From positions 186,001 through 250,000 of the forward strand of contig NZ_JAHBGF010000010.1 in the NCBI RefSeq assembly GCF_018390695.1: DNA of 64,000 bases. The letters are read 5' to 3'. The position numbers were made by a program, and so were the translations under genes. This stretch comes from Ancylobacter sonchi. Lineage in GTDB: Bacteria; Pseudomonadota; Alphaproteobacteria; Rhizobiales; Xanthobacteraceae. The notes under the pieces are model-generated. The model worked only from the letters and a program-made list of their open reading frames with translations. It ran no database searches and was not told the origin of the DNA. Shown in pieces: positions 8,876-15,760 of the stretch; positions within the stretch are counted from its first letter, which is position 1; the number at the start of each line of letters is the position of its first letter.

Positions 8876-10552
8876 TCAGACGATCGCCGCGGGGGCCACG
8901 GCTTCGAGGTCGGTCGCGCAGTCGATGACGACCGGCCGGTTCGCCGCGAGGGCCTTCTCGAGGGCCGGCGCGAAGTCGGCCGGCCTGTCCACCCGCAGGC
9001 CGAGCGCTCCCATGTTGTCCGCCAGCCGCGCGAAGTTCACGTCGGTAAAGGTCCAGAGCTCGCGCGCCTTGTCGGTCTGCTTGCCGCCATAGGCGCGGTC
9101 GAAGCCCCGCATGGACTGGTTGCCGGCGCGGTTATTGTTGACCACGGTGACGCTGTTGATGCCCCAGCGTACCGCCGTCTCGACCTCGGCAATGTGGTAC
9201 CAGAAGCCCGCATCGCCGGTGAACGTCACCACCGGGCGGTCCGGATGCGCGCATTTGGCGCCGAGACCGGCCGGGAAGGCCCATCCAAGGTGGCCGGCGC
9301 TGCGGATATAGCTCTGCCGCGGGCTGCGCAGATCGAACATGCCGCCCATCCACATGCCGCCATGGCCGGTGTCGACCACCACCACGGCGTCGTCCGGCAT
9401 GTGCCGCGTGAGCTCGTCGCAGATGCGTTCGGGACGGATCGGCACCGCATCGGAGGACAGCAAGCCGTCATATTCGGCCCGCCACTCGCCCTTGATCCGG
9501 GCGACATGCGCGAGCCAGTCCTTGCGCCGTGCCGCGGTCCCCGCCTCGGCGAGGTCGAGCAACGCCTGCAGCGCCATCTTCGCATCCGCCAGAACGGACG
9601 CTTGCAGCTTGTAGTTCCGGCCGAGGCTTTCCGGGTTGATGTCGATCTGCACCGCCGGCGTGCCGAACTTCGGCACCTGCCAGAAGGCGGTGGTCATGCT
9701 GCCGGTCTCGCTGCCGATGTAGCAGACGAGGTCCGCCTCCTTGACGACCCGGTTCGCCGAGCCGCGCGAATAGGTTCCGACCACGCCGACGGACAGTTCG
9801 TGCGTGCCGGGGATCGTGTCCTTGCCGTTCAGCGAGGTCGCCACGGGGATGGCGAGCTTGTCGGCGAGCGCGACGAGTTCGGCGCCGGCCCCCGAGGCGC
9901 GCACGCCGCCGCCGGCCACGATCACCGGCCGCTCGGCGGCCTGCAGGACCTGCAGGGCCTGCTTGACGGCTTGCGGATCGGGACGCGGGCGAAACGGCGG
10001 CACGGCCGCGAATTCCGGTTCCACATAGAGATCCGCGTCGAGTTCGTCCTGGTCCACCTGGCCTTCATTGCCGCGAAATTGCAGGTGGACCGGTCCGGGT
10101 GTGCCGCTGACCGCGGCGCGGAAGGCCTGCCGCAGCATGTCGGGAATGCGCCGGGCATCGTCGATGGTGGCGTTGAGCTTGGTGACGGATTCGAAGGAGG
10201 GTATGTCGTCGACCTCCTGGTACACCTTGCGGAACTTGGTCGCCGCATCCCTGCCGCCGGTCATCGCGATGACCGGGGCATGGGCGAGGTAGGCATCGCG
10301 CAGCCCGGCAGCGAGGTTATGAGCGCCGATGACCTGCGCCATGCAGAGGGCGGGGCGGCGCGCCGCGCGCGCATAGCCATCCGCCATGTAGGCCGCCGAG
10401 GCCTCGCCATGAACGTGCAGCCGCTTGATGGAGGTGCGGGATTCGAGCTCGGCCATGGTCCGGCGCAGGATGGCCGGCACCATGAAGATATGGGTGATGC
10501 CGTATCCGTCCAGCATCTGCGCGAGGGCCTGTGCGCCTGTCAGCTTTGCCAT
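8876..10552 (-). CDS. Thiamine pyrophosphate-dependent enzyme (acetolactate-synthase-like) 2
   Basis: 558 residues with the full ThDP-enzyme layout. The Pyr domain has GYGITHIFMVPAI and the catalytic Glu in HVHGEASAAYMADGYARA. The middle domain has PVIVAGGGVRASGAGAEL, and the PP domain has the ThDP/Mg motif GDAGFWYHIAEVETAVRWG ending in VNNN. This is the acetolactate synthase/glyoxylate carboligase superfamily, probably a decarboxylase or carboligase. It is not a duplicate of the gene at 5962-7653: only superfamily motifs are shared. It is divergent from the Gfo/Idh/MocA gene across a 163-bp region with operator-like repeats, so the two may be co-regulated. Confidence 0.9.
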   Translation of the reverse strand: MAKLTGAQALAQMLDGYGITHIFMVPAILRRTMAELESRTSIKRLHVHGEASAAYMADGYARAARRPALCMAQVIGAHNLAAGLRDAYLAHAPVIAMTGGRDAATKFRKVYQEVDDIPSFESVTKLNATIDDARRIPDMLRQAFRAAVSGTPGPVHLQFRGNEGQVDQDELDADLYVEPEFAAVPPFRPRPDPQAVKQALQVLQAAERPVIVAGGGVRASGAGAELVALADKLAIPVATSLNGKDTIPGTHELSVGVVGTYSRGSANRVVKEADLVCYIGSETGSMTTAFWQVPKFGTPAVQIDINPESLGRNYKLQASVLADAKMALQALLDLAEAGTAARRKDWLAHVARIKGEWRAEYDGLLSSDAVPIRPERICDELTRHMPDDAVVVVDTGHGGMWMGGMFDLRSPRQSYIRSAGHLGWAFPAGLGAKCAHPDRPVVTFTGDAGFWYHIAEVETAVRWGINSVTVVNNNRAGNQSMRGFDRAYGGKQTDKARELWTFTDVNFARLADNMGALGLRVDRPADFAPALEKALAANRPVVIDCATDLEAVAPAAIV

Positions 10553-10655
10553 TGGCCGGGCTTCTCCATGCGTTTCCGGGGTGGCGGTGCCCTTCCGATC
10601 TGATGCCGGATCTCAGCTTGCGGTCACCGCATGGCACGGATATAGATCGATCATT

Positions 10656-10688
10656 CGTTCGTTTGCAACGAATATTTCAAACGAATAA
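10656..10688. promoter_or_regulatory. Operator-like inverted repeat in divergent promoter region
   Basis: TTCGTTTG (10658-10665) and CAAACGAA (10678-10685) form a perfect 8-bp inverted repeat 12 bp apart, between the divergent ThDP enzyme and Gfo/Idh/MocA genes. The 9-mer CGTTCGTTT at 10656-10664 recurs exactly at 12888-12896 upstream of the second binding-protein gene. It is a candidate site for the TetR regulator encoded at 11874-12713. Confidence 0.55.
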
Positions 10689-10715
10689 CTCATTTCTGGT
10701 TCGGGAGGAGCCGCC

Positions 10716-11786
10716 ATGCGTCGAAACCAATTGGGTGTGGCCATCGTCGGGGCGGGGCGCATGGGCGCGCTGCGGGCGGGAATGGCGGTGGCTCATCCCG
10801 CTGTCGACTATGTCGCCGTGTCGGACATCAAGGAGGAGCGTGCCCGGACCGTGTGCGGCGGTACCGGCGCGGATCGCGCTTCGACGGACAATTACGACAT
10901 CATTCGGGACGAGCGGGTGAATGCCGTGATCGTGTCGACCAGCGAGCCGGAGCACGCGATCCCCGCGATCCAGGCGCTGGAGCTCGGCAAGCCGGTTCTC
11001 GTCGAGAAGCCCATCGCGCTCACCGTGGCGGACGCCGACCGGATGATCGCCGCCTCGCGGCACAACGGCGCCAGCTTACACGTCGCCTACAGCCTGCGGT
11101 TCAACCGCAGCTATCTCGTGGGCAAGCAGCATGTGCTGGACGGCAAGCTCGGGCGCATCGTCTCCGGCACCAGCCGGCTCTACAACACCAAGGCGCACGG
11201 CATCGAGATCATCAAGCGCTCGGCCGACGCGACCTTCGTCAAGGATGCGCTGACCTACCTGGTCGACCTGTTCGGCTGGTACATGGAAGATACCCAGCCG
11301 GTCGAGGTCGTCGCGCGCGCGCATGGCGTCGCCTATCGCGCGCTCGGCTACGACGCCGACGAATCCACCTGGGCGATCGTCACCTACGCCAATGGGGCCA
11401 TCATCAATTTCGGCGTCGGCTATGCGCTGCCGGCCAACTACCCGACCCATGGCCGGCTGGTCCGGGTCGAGATCCTCGGTGACAAGGGCGTGGCGTTCTT
11501 CGACCAGGATCACCAGGAGAACATCATCCACAGCGAGGAGGGTGTCACCCACGGCTATGTCGGCCACAAGATGGAGCATGGGCTGATGACCAGCAACGCC
11601 TCGGGAAACAAGGCGCTCGGCGGCTTCTGGGGGCCGCTGGGCGAGGAGACGCGTTCCTGGCTCGATCACCTGGCGACCGGTTCGCCGTGCCCGCATTCGA
11701 CGGCCGAGCAGGCGCGCACGACGCTTCGGCTCACCGCCGCGATCGAGGAGGCCGCCCGGACGCGCGACGTGGTGAGCCTCGCCTGA
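10716..11786 (+). CDS. Gfo/Idh/MocA family oxidoreductase
   Basis: 356 residues preceded by a strong GGGAGGAG site. The N-terminal Rossmann fold has VAIVGAGRMGALRAG. The family signature EKP is present in GKPVLVEKPIALTVADADRM, with the catalytic-region helix ALTYLVDLFGWYMEDTQPVEVVARA downstream. Family members oxidise or reduce sugars, inositols or related polyols with NAD(P). Here it is likely one step of the ThDP-enzyme catabolic locus. It is convergent with the TetR gene, with a hairpin between. Confidence 0.92.
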   Translation: MRRNQLGVAIVGAGRMGALRAGMAVAHPAVDYVAVSDIKEERARTVCGGTGADRASTDNYDIIRDERVNAVIVSTSEPEHAIPAIQALELGKPVLVEKPIALTVADADRMIAASRHNGASLHVAYSLRFNRSYLVGKQHVLDGKLGRIVSGTSRLYNTKAHGIEIIKRSADATFVKDALTYLVDLFGWYMEDTQPVEVVARAHGVAYRALGYDADESTWAIVTYANGAIINFGVGYALPANYPTHGRLVRVEILGDKGVAFFDQDHQENIIHSEEGVTHGYVGHKMEHGLMTSNASGNKALGGFWGPLGEETRSWLDHLATGSPCPHSTAEQARTTLRLTAAIEEAARTRDVVSLA

Positions 11787-11815
11787 AGGGAGTGGAGCGG
11801 GCGCCGGACAGGGAT

Positions 11816-11845
11816 CCTGCCGGCGCTTCGCTTCGCGCCGGCGGG
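11816..11845. terminator. Hairpin between convergent genes
   Basis: GCCGGCGC (11819-11826) pairs with GCGCCGGC (11835-11842) around an 8-nt loop. Outer C:G pairs extend it to 11816-11845. No T-tract follows. It lies between the convergent dehydrogenase and TetR genes, so it could terminate in either direction. Confidence 0.45.
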
Positions 11846-11873
11846 AAGGGGCGGTCCTGGCCGGTGATGCGCG

Positions 11874-12713
11874 CTAGGGGGTGCGGGCCGGCCGTCGGGT
11901 CTTGCTCGACTTGGCCTCACCCGACTTGGCCTCACCCGATTTGGTCTCGCTCGGTTTCGCCTCGCTCGGCTTGGCCTTGCGCGGCTTGGCCGGGCTCGGC
12001 TTTCCCGCCGCGTTGATTGCGGCCGTGGGCTCCGGCAGCGCCTGCGGCGCGGCAACCGGTGCCGCGTTACGCCCTTCGCGAAAGACATTGGCGAAGATCG
12101 GTACAAGCCTCGCCAGCACTTCCTCGACATTGCCCGGATCGCATTTGCCGCCGGACAGCGACTGGATGCGACCGGAATCCGCCATCGTGTAGAACATTGA
12201 GCCGATCAGGAAGTGAAACCGCCAGTAGAGTTCCAGCTCGGGCAGGTCGGGCAGGGCCTCGGCGATGGCCGCGAGCACCTCCTGGCTGGATTCGTCGAAC
12301 GTGTCGCGCAGTATCCGCCGCGTCGCCTCGTTCCGCTCCAGTGCGAGGCGGGCCCGCAGCCGAACGAAGGTGGCGTTCTGCCGCCGTCCGGAGGAAAGCG
12401 CCGGGCGCAGGAAGGCCTCGAGCACGTCTTCCAGGACGGGGCGGCCGTCCGGCTCGCGGCGGACCTTGGCGAGGAGTTCCAGGCGCCACTGGACGATCGG
12501 CTGGGAGCTCCGGGCAAACAGCTCGGCGAGCAGGGCTTCCTTCGAGCCGAAATGATAGTGGATCGCCGCGAGATTGACCCCGGCATGGCTGGTCAGCTCG
12601 CGAAGGCTCACCGCCTGCACGCCGTGTTCGGCGAACAGGTCGCGCGCCGCGTCGAGTATCCGCTCGCGTGTCGCCGCGCCGGGGTTGCTTGCCTGCTTGC
12701 GGACCGTTGCCAT
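11874..12713 (-). CDS. TetR/AcrR family transcriptional regulator with basic repeat tail
   Basis: 279 residues. The N-terminal HTH is unmistakable: TRERILDAARDLFAEHGVQA, then SLRELTSHAGVNLAAIHYHFGSKEALLAELF. The ligand-binding domain runs to about residue 220. After that comes a disordered tail rich in Lys, Pro, Ala, Ser and Glu, built of pentads such as KPSEA-KPSET-KSGEA-KSGEA and ending KTRRPARTP. Such tails are unusual in TetR proteins. It probably represses itself and the divergent binding-protein gene through the 19-bp motifs at 12728 and 12878, and perhaps the divergent promoters at 10656. Confidence 0.93.
   Translation of the reverse strand: MATVRKQASNPGAATRERILDAARDLFAEHGVQAVSLRELTSHAGVNLAAIHYHFGSKEALLAELFARSSQPIVQWRLELLAKVRREPDGRPVLEDVLEAFLRPALSSGRRQNATFVRLRARLALERNEATRRILRDTFDESSQEVLAAIAEALPDLPELELYWRFHFLIGSMFYTMADSGRIQSLSGGKCDPGNVEEVLARLVPIFANVFREGRNAAPVAAPQALPEPTAAINAAGKPSPAKPRKAKPSEAKPSETKSGEAKSGEAKSSKTRRPARTP
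11908..11982. repeat. 15-bp coding tandem repeat in TetR gene
   Basis: Five 15-bp units lie end to end. GACTTGGCCTCACCC is repeated exactly at 11908-11922 and 11923-11937, and three diverged copies follow to 11982. They encode the Lys-(Pro/Ser)-x-Glu-x pentads of the TetR C-terminal tail. The unit is a multiple of three, so copy-number change would keep the frame. Confidence 0.85.
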
Positions 12714-12727
12714 CCATCAATCTCTTA

Positions 12728-12746
12728 AAACAAACGTATGAATAAT
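12728..12746. promoter_or_regulatory. TetR operator candidate, copy 1
   Basis: The 19-mer AAACAAACGTATGAATAAT lies 15 bp upstream of the TetR start. It matches the reverse complement of the sequence at 12878-12896 at 16 of 19 positions. A position next to the regulator's own start suggests autorepression. Confidence 0.55.
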
Positions 12747-12877
12747 ACTAACCCGCTCCCGCCACTCGGGTCAATGAGTTCGCGCTGCGCGACCCAAGAC
12801 GTGCACGGCTTCGCGCCTGCGGCAACGTCGAGGAAGCTGCTCGCTTCAAGGCGTTCCCGGCAACGTCCGGACATTTC

Positions 12878-12896
12878 ATTATTTACACGTTCGTTT
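12878..12896. promoter_or_regulatory. TetR operator candidate, copy 2 (opposite orientation)
   Basis: ATTATTTACACGTTCGTTT is the inverted counterpart of the motif at 12728-12746 and lies 139 bp upstream of the binding-protein start. The stretch from 12870 to 12925 is AT-rich and probably contains the rightward promoter. The remaining part of the 321-bp gap between the TetR gene and the binding-protein gene shows nothing else I recognise. Confidence 0.55.
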
Positions 12897-13034
12897 AAAT
12901 CATATACGAGAATAACATCAAGAAAAGGCCACCGGCAGCGCCAAATCCATCGCCTCCGAGCGAGCGCCGGTCAAGGCGGCATCGTGCCCATGTGTCTGTG
13001 GAAGCCGATGTCCGGACATCTTAGGGAGAAATCA

Positions 13035-14093
13035 ATGGGAATCTCTTGTGTCGCGAAGCCCGGCGCCCTGTCGTGCCTGGTCGCGCTCGCCGCCCTCCTG
13101 GGCTCGGTTTCCGGTGGCCAGGCGAAAATCGGCGGGACCGTCGAGGAAATCATCGCCCTGGCGAAGAAGGAGCCGCCGCTTCACATCGCGACGACCTGGC
13201 GCGGTGAGATCGTCGACGACACCAAGCGCGGCTTCAAGGAAAAATACGGCCTCGACTTCGATCTCGAATTCGTCAGCGGCCTCGACGATCGCGAGCGCAT
13301 TCTCAACGAGGCGCTGTCCGGCCGCGTCTCCACCGACCTCGTCAACGTGTCCGGCGAATTGCGTGACAAGTTCATCAATTCCGGCGCGATCGAGGCCGTG
13401 GAGTGGACCCGGCTCTTTCCGCAGATCGATCCCGCGGTGGTCAGTCCCAAAGGCTATTTCCTCGGCACGGGCATGAACCAGTTCGTGCTCGCCTACAACA
13501 AGAAGCTGGTCTCGGAAGCCGAGGCGCCGAAGGATTGGGACGATTGTCTCGATCCCAAATGGAAGAACAAGGTCGGCCTCTATTCCCGCCCGCTGCCCTT
13601 CGTTCAGCAATACATCAAATGGGGCCCCGAGAAGGGCGATGCCTATCACAAGGCACTGAAGGAAAATAACCCGGTGTGGCTGTCGACCACCAACTCGGCG
13701 GTCTCTCTGCTCGCGGCAGGCGAATACTCCATGCTGTGCGGCATCCAGTATCACGCGATCAAGACCATCCTGCGCAGCGATCCCAACGCGCCGCTTGGCG
13801 TCATCGTGCCCAAGCTCTTCCCGTTCCAGGTGGGAGAGGCGTTCGCGGTGCTCAAGGGCGGCAAGTCGCCGAACTCCGCCATCCTGCTTGCCGCCTACAT
13901 GGCGACCGACGGGGCCAAGGCGTATGACGCTTTCGGCCAGAGCAACCCGCTGCAGCCGGGCACCGACGCCTATCAATATGTGAAGGCCGCCGGTGCCGAG
14001 CCCTATTGGGCGGGCTGGGAATCGGACGGTGCCGCGCAAAGCAAGGCGAGCAAGGCCATCGTTACCGATTGGGGCTTCCCCTCGGGCCGGTAG
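13035..14093 (+). CDS. Extracellular solute-binding protein of ABC transporter (orphan paralogue)
   Basis: 352 residues from MGISCVAKPG (ATG at 13035), with GGGAGA 5 bp upstream. A Sec signal peptide ends at about SVSGGQA/KIG. The mature part is a close paralogue of the protein at 4008-5057. Shared blocks include FVSGLDDRERILNEALSGRV, YFLGTGMNQFV, PLPFVQQYIKWGPEKG and YWAGWESDGAAQSKAS. No permease or ATPase adjoins it, so it presumably feeds the importer at 879-3796 under separate control by the adjacent TetR. The ligand is unknown. Confidence 0.92.
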   Translation: MGISCVAKPGALSCLVALAALLGSVSGGQAKIGGTVEEIIALAKKEPPLHIATTWRGEIVDDTKRGFKEKYGLDFDLEFVSGLDDRERILNEALSGRVSTDLVNVSGELRDKFINSGAIEAVEWTRLFPQIDPAVVSPKGYFLGTGMNQFVLAYNKKLVSEAEAPKDWDDCLDPKWKNKVGLYSRPLPFVQQYIKWGPEKGDAYHKALKENNPVWLSTTNSAVSLLAAGEYSMLCGIQYHAIKTILRSDPNAPLGVIVPKLFPFQVGEAFAVLKGGKSPNSAILLAAYMATDGAKAYDAFGQSNPLQPGTDAYQYVKAAGAEPYWAGWESDGAAQSKASKAIVTDWGFPSGR

Positions 14094-14154
14094 CGAGATC
14101 GGCAGTCCCGCCTCAAGCGGGCTGTGCCCGTCGGTAAAAGCTCTTGCCCGGAAC

Positions 14155-14181
14155 GCTCGAAACGTTTCTCCCGTTTCGAGC
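14155..14181. terminator. Hairpin terminator candidate 1
   Basis: GCTCGAAACG (14155-14164) and CGTTTCGAGC (14172-14181) form a perfect 10-bp stem with a 7-nt loop downstream of the binding-protein gene. A T-rich loop but no T-tract is present. Confidence 0.6.
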
Positions 14182-14217
14182 TCTGAGCAGGCCGGATCGC
14201 ATCCGGTGCGTTTAGCC

Positions 14218-14255
14218 GGCGCTTCGGGCCAGGACGAGATCCTGCCCGAAGCGCC
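14218..14255. terminator. Hairpin terminator candidate 2
   Basis: GGCGCTTCGGGC (14218-14229) pairs with GCCCGAAGCGCC (14244-14255). After one bulged C the stem continues as AGGA/TCCT, closing a 5-nt loop. It lies just beyond the stop of the leftward lipase gene, so it probably serves that gene, and with the preceding hairpin it separates two convergent units. Confidence 0.6.
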
Positions 14256-14291
14256 TCATGGCGAGGTCGGCGACTTCGACCGCGCGAACAT

Positions 14292-15389
14292 CTAGGCCCA
14301 GAAGGCGCGTATCTTCGGCGCCTCGATCTTCGACCGCTCATAGCCGGCGTGCAGGGCGGGCTCGATCTGCTTGGGGTCGAGCAGGCTCACGCCGGGCGGC
14401 GTGCCGGCGATGATGAGCATCGCCTTGGTGCCGGTAGCCTCCAGCGCGGCGATTTCCTTATGGATGTCGTGGGGAATGCCGGTGAGCAGGCTGCCCTCAT
14501 AGCCGTTGGTGAGCGTGACGACGATCGCGCGCTTGGAGCCGGCGACGAGGTCGGTGTGGGCCCAGGTCTTGGAGATGCCCCCGTCCATGCAGTAGCGCTG
14601 CCCCAGCAGCGTCGGGCCGATCAGGCCGGGCAGCGACGAACTGGCCGCGGCGGCGTGCGCGAGCGGAATGCCGTTCTTGTTCGCCACGTCCTGGTGCACC
14701 ACCAGCCGCTCGCCGGTGTAGCAGTCGTTGGAGGTGGTGAACATTTTCGGCGTCGGCCAGCCGGTACGGCTGTCGCCGGTGAGCAGCCAGGCCAGGCGCC
14801 CGACGCCGTCGCCGTTGAGATGGTTGTCGGCGGCGAGGGCGGCGTGGCCGATCGTCCGGATGGTGTCCGGGTTGCCATCCTTGACGCGGAAATTGATCTC
14901 CTGCGCCCGCTTCTGGCTGGCATTGGGCGCCGCCACCGGGGCGAGCTTGGCGAAGAGGCCGGGGAAATGGCCGAAAAAGTTGAACTCGGTGCGCATTTGC
15001 AGGAAGCGGCCGGACAGCAGCGAGGAGCCCATATAGGACCCCGCCGAGGTACCGACGACCATGTCCGCGATGGCCGGGTCGACGCCCTGTTCGAGCAGGC
15101 CGTGGAAGAAGCCGCAATACCAGGCGACATAGTATTCGCCGCCGCCGCCGAGCACGAGCGTGCGATCGAGGCCGCTCGCCAGGCTGGAGACGGTCGGCGT
15201 GTCCGGCACCGGCCGGGCGAGGCCGTCGCCATCGAACAGCGCGTCGGAGATGGCGGCCGCCATCTGGGCCGGCTCCGTGGTGGCGACGTCCGCCTCCGCC
15301 GCCGAGGCCTGCCTCGTGGCCGGCAGTGCGGCGGCCGCCGCGATGCCGGTGGCGCCCTTGATGAGATTTCTGCGAGAAAACATCGTCAT
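14292..15389 (-). CDS. Patatin-like phospholipase, Tat-exported
   Basis: I start at MTMFSRRNLIKG (complement of 15387-15389), giving about 365 residues. The longer ORF upstream is low-complexity. A twin-arginine signal SRRNLIKGATGIAAAAALPATRQASA is visible. The patatin core follows: glycine loop LVLGGGGEYYVAWYCGFFHGLL, nucleophile elbow GTSAG in MVVGTSAGSYMGSSLLSG, and the Asp of the catalytic dyad in the DGG motif of YCMDGGISKTW. Family members hydrolyse acyl chains from lipids. It is predicted to be folded in the cytoplasm and exported to the periplasm. It is divergent from the giant autotransporter gene. Confidence 0.88.
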   Translation of the reverse strand: MTMFSRRNLIKGATGIAAAAALPATRQASAAEADVATTEPAQMAAAISDALFDGDGLARPVPDTPTVSSLASGLDRTLVLGGGGEYYVAWYCGFFHGLLEQGVDPAIADMVVGTSAGSYMGSSLLSGRFLQMRTEFNFFGHFPGLFAKLAPVAAPNASQKRAQEINFRVKDGNPDTIRTIGHAALAADNHLNGDGVGRLAWLLTGDSRTGWPTPKMFTTSNDCYTGERLVVHQDVANKNGIPLAHAAAASSSLPGLIGPTLLGQRYCMDGGISKTWAHTDLVAGSKRAIVVTLTNGYEGSLLTGIPHDIHKEIAALEATGTKAMLIIAGTPPGVSLLDPKQIEPALHAGYERSKIEAPKIRAFWA

Positions 15390-15484
15390 ACCGTTGTCTG
15401 GCTGGTGGTGCAGTGCGCGCGGGGCCCGGCCTCGCGAGGTGCGGTGCCGGCCGGGATGCCCATCGCTTCCCGCCCTGTGACGCG

Positions 15485-15508
15485 CCCTATAGTACCTAAG
15501 CAATAGGG
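15485..15508. promoter_or_regulatory. Inverted repeat between lipase and autotransporter genes
   Basis: CCCTAT (15485-15490) and ATAGGG (15503-15508) are separated by 12 bp in the 371-bp divergent gap 15390-15760. It could be a regulator site for either gene. Apart from this and a Gly-codon-like GC stretch, nothing else is recognised in the gap. Confidence 0.3.
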
Positions 15509-15760
15509 AAAGCGGCTTCAATTCGCCGTTGACGGCGCGCCAGCGGGGCGACCCATCGGCGATGAGCCGACAGGGCCGGTTCTGCCGGGAGGGTGGGTCA
15601 GGCCGCGCGGCCTGTCCCCGACGGTACTTTTGCAATTGCGGGGGGCCGCCGCGCCCTTTAGACCTTAGTGAGCGAAGTATCGTGGATCGGCGGGGTCGAT
15701 CCGAACCGCATCGGCGGGTTCCTGCCGCGAGCTCGGCGGGAACGAAGGGGAGCGTTCGCC

